NCBI GenBank assembly: GCA_965216205.1 | Contig: OZ244139.1 | Location: forward strand, 2,108,001-2,172,000 | Source: CADEDH01 sp965216205 | Lineage (GTDB): Bacteria; Actinomycetota; Acidimicrobiia; Acidimicrobiales; SZUA-35 | Length of the DNA stretch: 64,000 nucleotides | Direction of reading: 5' to 3' | Shown here: piece by piece, positions 32,058 to 40,789 of the stretch | How the letters are laid out: each line of letters starts with the position of its first letter | Numbering within the stretch: the first letter of the stretch is position 1 | Made by a program: the position numbers and the translations under genes | The notes under the pieces: model-generated | Told to the model about the DNA's origin: nothing | Databases searched by the model: none | What the model saw: only the letters and a program-made list of their open reading frames with translations

Positions 32058-33083
32058 ATGCGCGAGGCAGATTCGGCGTGTGCCAACGACGAGAAGTATG
32101 TTCGGTTCCCGGCTGCCTTCATCGAGGCGTTGGGCGAGGCCGGATCGGTTTCTGAGATCCTCGACACGACGGCGACCTGGCTGCCTTCGGTGGTCGATGC
32201 TGAACGGGCGAGCGTCACGCTCATCGACGAGGCGCGCAAGAGCCTCGAGGTGTTCGCCATGGGTGGCAACCAGGCCATCGCCGTCGGAGCGGTCCTGCCG
32301 GTCGAGGGGTCGATGGTGGGGCAGGTGTACCAGGAGCACCGCGTCATCGACTTCGCCGACCTCAGCAAACATCAGAACACACCCGACGCGAAGATGCTGG
32401 TTGCCTCCGGCCTGAACTCGTGCATGAACGGCCCGCTCCTCAGCGCCGGCGAGTGCTTCGGGACGGTCAACCTGGCTCACCCGGACAAGGGTTTCTTCGG
32501 ACCCGAGACCGCCTCGGTCCTGGGCGCGCTCGGCTGGCTGCTCGGTTCGTCGATTCGAGTTCATCGGCAAGTCGAGGCCATGCGGCTGTTGGCGGTCACC
32601 GATGCTCTCACCGGCCTGCTCAACCGGCGAGCCTTCATCGACGCAGGAAACGAGGTCTGGGACCGTTTCACGGCCGAGGGGAGCGCGTTCGCGGTGGCGC
32701 TGCTCGACCTCGACAGCTTCAAGGCCATCAACGACCTGTACGGACACGGTGCCGGTGACGCGGTGCTGAGCGCCGTTGCAGGACAACTCAGATCGGCTGT
32801 GCGGGGCGACGACGTCGCGGCACGAGTCGGCGGCGAGGAGTTCGCCATCGTGATGCCCGGGGCCAGCTCCGCCAGAGCCGATGCGCTCGCCGAGTCACTC
32901 CGGGCACGCATCTCCGACAGTGACGTCGTCACCGAGGAGGGCACGATCCGCTACACGGTTTCGATCGGGGTGGCGGCGAGTCTCCCGGGTGATCAGTCGT
33001 TCGAGTCGGTCTACGCCCGAGCCGATCGGGCGCTCTACGACGCAAAGAGGGGTGGCCGGAACCAGGTCGTCGTCGCCGCCTGA
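32058..33083 (+). CDS. GAF-GGDEF diguanylate cyclase
   Basis: A 341-residue soluble protein. A GAF sensor domain (about 18-170) is followed by a GGDEF domain (about 175-341). The active-site motif is GGEEF (258-262). The inhibitory I-site RGDD (249-252) lies five residues before it, so the enzyme should make c-di-GMP with product inhibition. Other family signatures are LTGLLNRRAF, LDLDSFKAINDLYGH and SIGVA. The GAF ligand is unknown. It starts 48 bases after the partial tRNA copy. No EAL or HD-GYP partner is in the window. The BldD-like protein is a candidate effector. Confidence 0.92.
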   Translation: MREADSACANDEKYVRFPAAFIEALGEAGSVSEILDTTATWLPSVVDAERASVTLIDEARKSLEVFAMGGNQAIAVGAVLPVEGSMVGQVYQEHRVIDFADLSKHQNTPDAKMLVASGLNSCMNGPLLSAGECFGTVNLAHPDKGFFGPETASVLGALGWLLGSSIRVHRQVEAMRLLAVTDALTGLLNRRAFIDAGNEVWDRFTAEGSAFAVALLDLDSFKAINDLYGHGAGDAVLSAVAGQLRSAVRGDDVAARVGGEEFAIVMPGASSARADALAESLRARISDSDVVTEEGTIRYTVSIGVAASLPGDQSFESVYARADRALYDAKRGGRNQVVVAA

Positions 33084-33174
33084 ACGACCCGGCCTCGTCT
33101 GACAACGTCCTGGTCGGTGGAGCCGGCCGAGTCGGCCACCTTTGCGACCGGCCGGCGCAACACCTACCTGGCGA

Positions 33175-33894
33175 TCAGCCGTTGCGGGTGACGGTGACCT
33201 TGACGACGGGGCCGTGCCAGCCGAACTCGGCGGGGTCGAGGTCGGCGATGCCCTGGATACCACCGTGGTGCCGCACGACGCCGCCCTCGGCGAGCAGGGG
33301 ATTGCTCATGTCGGTACCGGTGCCGGCGCCACAGAACGGGGCCGGCACGAGATCCTCCCGGGCTTCGGTGTTCAGCTCGGTGCCAGCGTCGTGCGCGAGC
33401 AGGAAGTACGTGCGGATCTGGCCGTCCTGGCGGGGGAGCGCGCGGGCGTCGAGCCCGGCGAACCCGTCGTTCGTGCAGATGATCATCGATGCGATCGAGA
33501 GCCGCCGCTCACTCGATTCGACGGTGAACGTGACGGCCTCACCCGGCCCGATCGGCCCGTCCGCGCCGACACCGCTCACGCCCTTGCCCTGATCGTCGAC
33601 CGCCGCCTGGAGCTCCGCCGCCAGGACCGGAACGCCACCGTTCTCGGCCACGGCCTGCAGCCCAGCGGTGGCCGGACGGTTGCGGCTGAACAGGTCGAAC
33701 GAGCGGTCGTGGATCGCGAAGTTCGGTGGCGTGAAGTACTGCCCACCGGTGAGGTTCTCGAACTCGATCGTGTACTCGGCCGTCGAGTCGGACCCCCCGT
33801 GGCCGCCCCTGGCCTCGGCCGGGGCGACCGAGACGACGCTCACGATGAGCAGCGCAACAACGAGTGCACGTCGAACAACAACCCTGAATCGCAT
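33175..33894 (-). CDS. Secreted spondin-N domain protein
   Basis: A 239-residue exported protein. A signal peptide ends near ARGG (about residue 30). The rest matches the spondin_N family, with YTIEFENLTGGQYFTPPNF, SFDLFSRNRPATAGLQAVAENG and a C-terminal beta strand region. Bacterial members are secreted and of unknown function; the eukaryotic domain acts in matrix adhesion. GGAGG lies 4 nt before the ATG. The cysteines ICTN and FCGAG could form a disulphide. It sits among surface-protein genes. Confidence 0.85.
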   Translation of the reverse strand: MRFRVVVRRALVVALLIVSVVSVAPAEARGGHGGSDSTAEYTIEFENLTGGQYFTPPNFAIHDRSFDLFSRNRPATAGLQAVAENGGVPVLAAELQAAVDDQGKGVSGVGADGPIGPGEAVTFTVESSERRLSIASMIICTNDGFAGLDARALPRQDGQIRTYFLLAHDAGTELNTEAREDLVPAPFCGAGTGTDMSNPLLAEGGVVRHHGGIQGIADLDPAEFGWHGPVVKVTVTRNG

Positions 33895-34037
33895 GCTTCC
33901 TCCAAGAGGGGCCCACGATCGACCAGCATCTCTGGCCGCCGGCCCCTGTCGACTCAGGGAACCGGTCGCGGATCGACGTGATCTCTCGCCGACGGAGGGT
34001 TCCGCGCATGTTCAGATGTGTTACCGCTGCGACGACG

Positions 34038-34967
34038 TCAGCCGGGGAAGGTGCCGCTCATGTCGAGGATGATCGCCCGGTCAGGGTCGTAGTCCGGCAG
34101 TTCATCGAGGTCGTCCTCGTCGCCGATGACCGTCGTGACCTGCCCTTGCTCGACGCCACCGGCCAGAAGCTGGGCTTCGACGGCCGCCGCACGGGCGATC
34201 ACGTAGCGGTGCTCCACATCGGACTCGTTCAGATCGCGGCCGCCCTCGACCCACGAGCTCAACTGGACGGCCAACGATGGATTGGCTGCGAGGAGCTGAG
34301 CGACGCGGTCCACCTCGGTCAGCTCCTCGGCTGGGATGTCGGTTTCCCCCGAGCCGAACTCGACGATGTCGCGCACATACACCCGCACCGAGGTCTCGGA
34401 CGGCGCCGCAACATCGATCTCGGTCTCGTCAAGAACCGGCGTTCCGCTCCAGGACGCAACGGTCGCCACGAGATTGTTGACCGTCTGCTGATCGGGCGCC
34501 AGACCCCGTACGTAGGCCTGCCCACCCTCGAGCACGACGTATCGGATCGCCCCCTCGGGATTGTCGGCCGTCGCTGGGACCTCCTCCAGCGTCGCGACCG
34601 TCGACGACGGCGAACTGGCCGCAGTGCTGTCGGTCGTGCTGTCTGCCGTCGTCGAGTCATCGCCCACCGTGCCCGCCGTCGCCGTTCCGACGGGCGCCGT
34701 CGATGCCGCCCCAGTTTCGACCTGGGCCCCGTCTGGGTCCGGCTCATCGTCGGTGATCGACTGGATGGCGAGAACCCCGACCGCCCCCAGGGCAACCGCT
34801 ATCAGGGCGAGCGCCGCTCCCATAAGAACCAGCTGAGCAGGCTCCCGGTCCCCCTCGCGACGATTTCGAGTCGGGCCAGCGCCGCTCGCCGCCTCCGCCT
34901 CGTCGTCGGTCAAACTGTCCAGGAGCTGATCGACCTCGCTCCGGTCCTCTTCCTCTTGTGTCTCCAC
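34038..34967 (-). CDS. Single-pass membrane protein with OmpA-like C-terminal domain
   Basis: A 309-residue protein. An acidic cytoplasmic N-terminus precedes one transmembrane helix (about 45-68, LVLMGAALALIAVALGAVGV). A Thr/Ser linker follows, then a C-terminal half resembling OmpA/ArfA domains: VEFGSGETDIPAEELTEVDRVAQLL. The typical peptidoglycan-binding NxxLxxxR residues are not clearly preserved (DVEHRYVIARAAAVEAQLL). A middle BON-like segment (AYVRGLAPDQQTVNNL) precedes it. The start is GTG, 9 bases after the stop of the giant surface-protein gene, so the two are probably one transcript. Confidence 0.72.
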   Translation of the reverse strand: METQEEEDRSEVDQLLDSLTDDEAEAASGAGPTRNRREGDREPAQLVLMGAALALIAVALGAVGVLAIQSITDDEPDPDGAQVETGAASTAPVGTATAGTVGDDSTTADSTTDSTAASSPSSTVATLEEVPATADNPEGAIRYVVLEGGQAYVRGLAPDQQTVNNLVATVASWSGTPVLDETEIDVAAPSETSVRVYVRDIVEFGSGETDIPAEELTEVDRVAQLLAANPSLAVQLSSWVEGGRDLNESDVEHRYVIARAAAVEAQLLAGGVEQGQVTTVIGDEDDLDELPDYDPDRAIILDMSGTFPG

Positions 34968-34976
34968 CGCGCGCGC

Positions 34977-37900
34977 CTAGCTCTCCCGCTTGTTCCGCCA
35001 AACGATGCAGCGCCTCACCCAAGCGTGCATCGACCCACTAGCAGACTGTACCCGTCGCGACCTGGACGAGTCGAGAGCGATCTGCTCGGTGAAGCTGCCG
35101 TGGATCCGCTCACCCTCCACCTGCTGCTTCGGTCCTGGGGGTGATGGGCAGGGAATGCACCACCGAGGGCGGTGCATCAGGAGGGTCAGGAGTGGGCTGG
35201 CTCGAACATCGCCCAGGCCTTCGAGCGAGGTGATGACGCAGCCGAGCAAGACGTTCCCGCTTGTTGGCCAGTTCGCCGGCAGGATCCCGGGCCAACCCTG
35301 CCCGGCTTTTCGCTGCCTCCAGCGCGTCACCGGGGGAGCGGGGTGTGGATCGGGCCGGCGGATCGGTCGCCGATCGCGGTGCACGAGGGCGAAGCCCACC
35401 GCGATCATCGCCAGCCCGGTTCCGAAGAGCCAGCTCGTCGAGGCACCGGTGAACGCGAGCGTCGCCGGCACATCGTCTGACGGAAGCTCGAGGTCCTGGT
35501 TGATCGTCTGTCCATAGGCGGCCGTCACCTCGCCGAGCGCCGAGTTGGTGAGCGGTGAGCTGAGCACGACCCTGCCGGGGGCGATCGGCCGACCGGGTGC
35601 CGACTGGAACCGGTACTCGCCGTTCGCATCGGTGGTGGTCCTGTAGACGTTGCCGGCGGAGTCGGTCATCGTGACCGGGATCGTTCGCAGGATGCGGCCC
35701 TTGTCGTCTCGGGCGACCCCCCACACCACGATCGGGTTGAAGTCGGTCACCTCCTGGATGCCGTCGTCGTCGATATCGCCCGGTTCCTCGTCGGAGTCGG
35801 GGATGCCGTCGCTGTCGGCGTCGGTGTCGCGGTAGTCCGGTTTGCCGTCCCCATCGGTGTCGACGGGCTCGGTCGGATCTGCGCCGGCCTCGGTGCGGTC
35901 CGGTGTGCCGTCGGCGTCCGAGTCGGTGTCCTGGAAGTCGGGTTTGCCGTCGCCGTCGGTGTCGAGCGGCCGCTTCGGGTCGGGTCCGGCCTCGGTCCTG
36001 TCGGGGATGGTGTCGTTGTCGCTGTCGGTCTCGTGCCGGTCGGGCGTTCCATCACGGTCCGAGTCGGTGTTGCCCTCGGTCTCGTCCGGGATCGTGTCGT
36101 TGTCGGAATCGGCGTCGCGATAGTCGGGCGTTCCGTCCCCGTCGGTGTCCACGGTCGACTCGGTGGCGTCCGGGATGGTGTCGTTGTCGGAATCGGTGTC
36201 GCGGTAGTCCGGTTTGCCGTCGCCATCGGTGTCGACCGGGTTGGTCGGATCCGGACCGGCCTCCACCGAATCGGGGAGGCTGTCGCCATCGGCGTCCCGG
36301 TCGCGGTGGTCGGGGAGCCCGTCGTCGTCGGTATCGACCAGCGCAGACGGGTTCCCGGGGGCGCCGGCCGTGAACGGAGCGGTCGGGTACCCCCCTTCGA
36401 CCCGGTCGGGGATGGTGTCGGCATCGGCGTCGACGTCGAGTCGGTCGGGGGCGCTGTCACCGTCGGTGTCGTGGTCGGGAAGGTTGGCGGTCGCCGTCGT
36501 GTCGTTCCACCCGTCACCGTTGCCGTCGTCGAAGCCGTCGATGACACCGTCGCCGTTGGCGTCGCTCCCGCCGGCTTCGACGGTGTCGGGCAAGCCGTCG
36601 TCATCGGCATCGAGATCACGGTAGTCAGCGGTGCCGTCGCTGTCGGCGTCGGTGGCTCCCTCGACCGCGTCGGCAACGCCATCGTTGTCGGAATCGAGGT
36701 CGTTCGAGTTCACCACGCCGTCGCCGTCATCGTCGACGGTCCCCTCGACTGAGTCGAGGATCCCGTCCCCGTCGGTGTCCAGGATCACCGTCGTGTTCGG
36801 CCCGACCGTCGCGCGGCCGAGATCCACCGTAGCCACGCCGCCGGACCCGACCAGGTCGCCGACGGTCGCCCGGAGCGCAACCGCGCGGTAGGAGCCGGTG
36901 GTGGCGCCCGCCTCCTGGACGTTGGCCACGAGCGACAGGATCGACGAGATGGTGGCCAGCGCCGGGTCGATCGTGGTGATGATGGCGTTCACATCCACGG
37001 TGAGCGCCGCGGTTGCGGTGTCGACGACCCCCGACGACGACGCGAAGAGGGAGGCTGTCACGGGCGCAGCGAGCGCCGTCAGCACCGCCGAATCGGACAA
37101 CACGAGCGGCGCGCCAGCCACCTTGGCCGACACGATGATCGTCGAGGAACCGGCGACGAGATCGGCCAGCGAGGTGTTGAGCACGAGCGTGAGACCGGTG
37201 CCGATGTCGACCGTGGGGGTCACGCAGTTGGGCGGATCGCCGACCACGCACTTCTGGACGTTGATCGCGAGCTGGGCCGCGTTCAGCGATGTCTGGAGGG
37301 TCGTCGAGGCCGAGGTGACCACACCGTTGAGCAGCGTCGTGACCCTGGTGTCGAGCTCGGTGAGCAGCGCGGTCGAGACCAACTGGGTGCTGGGGGGCAG
37401 GTCGTTCACCCCCTTCCCGGTCACGGCCAGGAGCAGGGCGTCGAGGTCGGCTTCGACCACTCCCGTCCGGAGGTTCACGGTCACGACGCCGTCGGTGACC
37501 GGCGTGTCGAGCAGGGCCTCGAGCGCGGTTCGATGGTTGCTGGTGATGACCACCGATGTCGACGGATCGCCGAGCAAGGTCGCGAACGCGGGATCGAGGC
37601 CCGCAATCACGCCTGCGAGCGAGCCATTGGAGCCGGCCAGGGCGGCGATGGCATCGTCGGCCGCTTGCGCCACGCTCGTCGGACCGGTCAACGAGCCGAC
37701 GACGTCATCGATCGCCGGCGATCTCCCCACGATCTTCGCCGCGGCGAGGTTGTAGTCACGACAGTTGGTCGGTGCCGACAGGTCTGTGCAAGTGGAGCTC
37801 GGGGCCACACCGGCCGCCGCGTCGAGCGCGGCAACTCCCGTGATGGCGCTGACCTCCACTCGCAGGTGGTCGAGGGCGCCGGTGAACGGCGCAGCCCCCA

Positions 37901-38447
37901 ACAGCGGCGTCAACGTGAGTGTTGCACCGCTCGGGAAGCCGCCGGATCCCCCCGTATCGACCACGCCAGTGTCACTGACCGCCCCCGACGCCGCTCTCGA
38001 CACCCCATCGTCGGACGCCTGGGAGTACTGGTTGGCCAGGCCGACCTGCAACACCGTGGGCAGGGTCCCCAGCGTCGGGCCTCCGGGAATCGACACCGTC
38101 GTGGTGTTGAGCACCGTGACGTCGAGGCCGCCGGTGTCGGTGTCGGCGGACGGTGATCCCGCGTTCGACGACTCGACCCCATCGAGCGCAGCCACAGAAT
38201 CGAGCGCAACTGCGTCGAGAAGCAACGACCCGGACAGGAACGTGGCAGACGATGTCGAAGCGTCGCCGGTGGCTGCAGCCGCCGCCGTGCTGGGGCCGAG
38301 GACGAGGCCAACGATCGACAACAGTGCGACCACGACCGTGCCGCTCTCCGCCAGCGGTACTCGAACCTTGCGGCCCCGGTCCCGCTGGCTCCGCCGGCTG
38401 CGACGGGATCGCCCGTCGCGCGCCGCTCGCCTTCCGTCCATCGCCAT
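34977..38447 (-). CDS. Giant choice-of-anchor G surface protein with TSP3 calcium repeats and LAFTG sorting-like signal
   Basis: About 1156 residues from ATG 38447 (an earlier GTG at 38486 is possible). An Arg-rich signal peptide ends near residue 58. Residues about 60-550 match choice-of-anchor G proteins (GLANQYSQASDDGVS, AASGAVSDTG). Residues about 557-898 hold many thrombospondin type 3-like Asp-rich repeats (DTDGDGKPDYRDTDSD), expected to bind calcium. A carboxypeptidase-regulatory-like beta domain follows. LAFTG (about 997) precedes a hydrophobic helix and Arg tail, like a sortase signal. Unusually, 129 further low-similarity residues follow before the stop. No sortase gene is in the window. 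Confidence 0.8.
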   Translation of the reverse strand: MAMDGRRAARDGRSRRSRRSQRDRGRKVRVPLAESGTVVVALLSIVGLVLGPSTAAAAATGDASTSSATFLSGSLLLDAVALDSVAALDGVESSNAGSPSADTDTGGLDVTVLNTTTVSIPGGPTLGTLPTVLQVGLANQYSQASDDGVSRAASGAVSDTGVVDTGGSGGFPSGATLTLTPLLGAAPFTGALDHLRVEVSAITGVAALDAAAGVAPSSTCTDLSAPTNCRDYNLAAAKIVGRSPAIDDVVGSLTGPTSVAQAADDAIAALAGSNGSLAGVIAGLDPAFATLLGDPSTSVVITSNHRTALEALLDTPVTDGVVTVNLRTGVVEADLDALLLAVTGKGVNDLPPSTQLVSTALLTELDTRVTTLLNGVVTSASTTLQTSLNAAQLAINVQKCVVGDPPNCVTPTVDIGTGLTLVLNTSLADLVAGSSTIIVSAKVAGAPLVLSDSAVLTALAAPVTASLFASSSGVVDTATAALTVDVNAIITTIDPALATISSILSLVANVQEAGATTGSYRAVALRATVGDLVGSGGVATVDLGRATVGPNTTVILDTDGDGILDSVEGTVDDDGDGVVNSNDLDSDNDGVADAVEGATDADSDGTADYRDLDADDDGLPDTVEAGGSDANGDGVIDGFDDGNGDGWNDTTATANLPDHDTDGDSAPDRLDVDADADTIPDRVEGGYPTAPFTAGAPGNPSALVDTDDDGLPDHRDRDADGDSLPDSVEAGPDPTNPVDTDGDGKPDYRDTDSDNDTIPDATESTVDTDGDGTPDYRDADSDNDTIPDETEGNTDSDRDGTPDRHETDSDNDTIPDRTEAGPDPKRPLDTDGDGKPDFQDTDSDADGTPDRTEAGADPTEPVDTDGDGKPDYRDTDADSDGIPDSDEEPGDIDDDGIQEVTDFNPIVVWGVARDDKGRILRTIPVTMTDSAGNVYRTTTDANGEYRFQSAPGRPIAPGRVVLSSPLTNSALGEVTAAYGQTINQDLELPSDDVPATLAFTGASTSWLFGTGLAMIAVGFALVHRDRRPIRRPDPHPAPPVTRWRQRKAGQGWPGILPANWPTSGNVLLGCVITSLEGLGDVRASPLLTLLMHRPRWCIPCPSPPGPKQQVEGERIHGSFTEQIALDSSRSRRVQSASGSMHAWVRRCIVWRNKRES

Positions 38448-38612
38448 GCAACGACTCCATCCACCATCACGGTGGTCCACACACACCCAATCTCCATTGC
38501 GCCGAATCCATCGGTAGGCGACGCGTGATCGTCAATGATCCGATCGACCCCTCGGGGATCGAGCGCATCGTGGCCGGGATGGCAGTGTGGATGTGTCTGG
38601 TGGTCTCGGGCG

Positions 38613-39758
38613 TCAGCTCGTCGGGGCGTGGTCGGTCAGGAGCCGGTTCACCTCGCCGGCCTTCTCCATCTGCACCATGTGGCCGGCGCCGTCGAGCACG
38701 TGCACCGCCACATTGGTGGCCGCATCGAGCGAAGCACCGTGACTGGCCGGGATCACCCGATCCTCAGCACCGAACACCACCAGCACCGGTGTCGACATGC
38801 CGGCCAGGCGGTCGGTGAGCACGAGGCGCTGCTTGCCGCCGGTGAACCACGCATCCCGAATCGTGGCGAGGAGGTCCGCCACGCCGTCGACCCGCTTGTA
38901 GCGCAGCATCCCGTCGATCATCGACCTCGTCACCGTGTCGGCGTCGGCGAACAGCGTGGTCGCCACCGCCTTCATCTCCCGCTTGGAGCGGGCGGCCACG
39001 AAGTCATCGAGGTACTCCTGGTTGATCTCGTCGCCGAGCCCAGCCGGTGCCAGCAGTGCCAACGACCTGACTCGGCCCGGTTGCGACAGCGCCATGGCCG
39101 TCGCCACCGCTGCCCCCATCGAGTGGCCGACGGCGGCGATGTCGCCCACGCCGAGCTCGTCGAGGGCCGACCAGACCGCGCTGGCGAAGCCGTTCGGCGA
39201 CGGGTCGGCCACCGACAAGCTCGACTCGCCATGGCCCGGCAGGTCGAGCGCCACCACGGGACCGTGCTCGGCCAGCGGGCCGATATTGAACAGCCAGTTG
39301 TCGAGATCACCGCCGAACCCATGGATCAACACCGTGGTCGGGCCATCACCGATCTCGCCGAGCTGTGTGTAGCGAAACGCCATGTCGCCCACCGTCACCG
39401 TGCGGTACGGCGAGTCGCCGCCGTCTGCCTCGTCGTCCTCGGGGGGCTCGGGGAACTCGGCGATGAAGGCGTCGACGACCGCGTCGTCGACCGACGGCTC
39501 CGCCAACACGGCCAGCAGCGCCTGGACCCGGTGCGTCGACTCGGGCGCGGCGACGATGCGGCGCAGGACGCCACCGTCGGTCGCCTCCACCTCGCCGTTG
39601 ATCTTGTCGGTCTCGACCTCGGCCAACAGATCGCCCACCGCGATCGTGTCGCCCTCGTCGACGAGCCACTCGACGACCGTGCCCTCCTTCATCGACAGGC
39701 CCCACTTGGGCATCACGATCGCGGTGACACCCTCGGGGGCTTCAACGACCGCGGTCAC
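38613..39758 (-). CDS. acoC: AcoC-type lipoyl / alpha-beta hydrolase fold acyltransferase
   Basis: A 381-residue protein. An N-terminal lipoyl domain has the modified Lys52 in ETDKINGEVEA. A linker precedes an alpha/beta hydrolase domain with nucleophile Ser213 in GHSMGA, an acid near FGAEDRVIP and His near GAGHMVQME. This fusion replaces the usual E2 catalytic domain and defines AcoC of acetoin dehydrogenase complexes, which passes the acetyl group to CoA. The GTG start overlaps the acoB stop (GTGA). It is last in an acoX-acoA-acoB-acoC unit. No E3 gene is adjacent, so a general dihydrolipoyl dehydrogenase must serve. Confidence 0.88.
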   Translation of the reverse strand: MTAVVEAPEGVTAIVMPKWGLSMKEGTVVEWLVDEGDTIAVGDLLAEVETDKINGEVEATDGGVLRRIVAAPESTHRVQALLAVLAEPSVDDAVVDAFIAEFPEPPEDDEADGGDSPYRTVTVGDMAFRYTQLGEIGDGPTTVLIHGFGGDLDNWLFNIGPLAEHGPVVALDLPGHGESSLSVADPSPNGFASAVWSALDELGVGDIAAVGHSMGAAVATAMALSQPGRVRSLALLAPAGLGDEINQEYLDDFVAARSKREMKAVATTLFADADTVTRSMIDGMLRYKRVDGVADLLATIRDAWFTGGKQRLVLTDRLAGMSTPVLVVFGAEDRVIPASHGASLDAATNVAVHVLDGAGHMVQMEKAGEVNRLLTDHAPTS

Positions 39759-40777
39759 GCGCCGGTCACCTTCCGCACCGCGTCGGCGATCCGGTCCGAG
39801 CTCGGGATGTAGGCATCCTCCAGCGACGGCGAGAACGGCACCGGCGCATGCGGCGCCGTCACGAGCTCGATCCCGGCCTTCAGCGAGCCGAACGCCTCCT
39901 GGGTGACCTGGGCCGACACGTCGGCCGCGATGCTGCAGCGGGGGTTGGCCTCATCGACACACACCAGCCGACCGGTGCCCTCCACGCTCTCGATCACCGT
40001 GTCGATGTCGAGCGGCGACAGGGAACGGAGGTCGACGATCTCGCAGGCAACGCCGTCGGCCTCCAGCGCGTCGGCGGCCTCCTGCGCCTTGTGCACCATC
40101 AGCCCGTAGGTGACGATCGAGCAGTCGCCGCCCTCGCGCACCACGTCGGCCTCGCCGAGCGGGATCGTGTAGGGCGCTTCGGGCACCTCGGCCCCCATGT
40201 CGTACAGCGCCTTGTGCTCGCAGAAGATCACCGGATCGTTGTCGCGGATCGATTCGATGAGCAGGCCCTTGGCGTCGTAGGCGTTCGACGGAACCACCAC
40301 CTTGAGGCCCGGGATGTGGGTGAACACGGGCGTCAGCATCTGGCTGTGCTGGGCGGCCGCTCGCAGCCCAGCGCCCACCATCGCCCGGATGACCACCGGG
40401 GTCTCGGCCTTTCCGCCGAACATGTACCGGAACTTCGCGGCCTGGTTGTAGATCTGGTCGAGGCAGACGCCCATGAAGTCGATGAACATCAGCTCAGCCA
40501 CCGGTCGCATCCCGCAGGCCGCGGCCCCGATGGCGGCACCGACGTAGGCCGATTCCGACAGGGGGGTGTCCATCAGCCGGTCGCCGTACTTGCCGTGCAG
40601 GCCTTTGGTGACACCCAGCACACCACCCCAGGCATCGTCCTCGCCGGGGCTGCCGGTTCCGCCGACGATGTCTTCGCCCATCACGATCACCGTCGGATCG
40701 TTGGCCATCTCCTGATCGAGAGCCTCGTTGATGGCCTCCCGGTACGTGATCGATCGTGTTCCTACCGTGGTTGTCAT
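39755..40777 (-). CDS. acoB: Acetoin/2-oxo-acid dehydrogenase E1 beta subunit
   Basis: A 340-residue transketolase-like protein of the E1-beta family (ITYREAINEALDQEM at the start, FGGKAETPVVIRAMVG, LRSLSPLDIDTVIESV). With the alpha subunit it forms the TPP-dependent decarboxylase that transfers an acyl group to the AcoC lipoyl arm. AGGAG lies 9 nt before the ATG. It starts 12 bases after the alpha-subunit gene and overlaps acoC. Confidence 0.92.
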   Translation of the reverse strand: MTTTVGTRSITYREAINEALDQEMANDPTVIVMGEDIVGGTGSPGEDDAWGGVLGVTKGLHGKYGDRLMDTPLSESAYVGAAIGAAACGMRPVAELMFIDFMGVCLDQIYNQAAKFRYMFGGKAETPVVIRAMVGAGLRAAAQHSQMLTPVFTHIPGLKVVVPSNAYDAKGLLIESIRDNDPVIFCEHKALYDMGAEVPEAPYTIPLGEADVVREGGDCSIVTYGLMVHKAQEAADALEADGVACEIVDLRSLSPLDIDTVIESVEGTGRLVCVDEANPRCSIAADVSAQVTQEAFGSLKAGIELVTAPHAPVPFSPSLEDAYIPSSDRIADAVRKVTGA

Positions 40778-40789
40778 GGTCAGGTGCTC

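Noticed and set aside
35755..36780. Regularly repeating DNA that could be taken for a CRISPR array or minisatellite
   Set aside because: The repeats are in frame and encode Asp-rich TSP3 units of varying length; there are no unique equal-length spacers.
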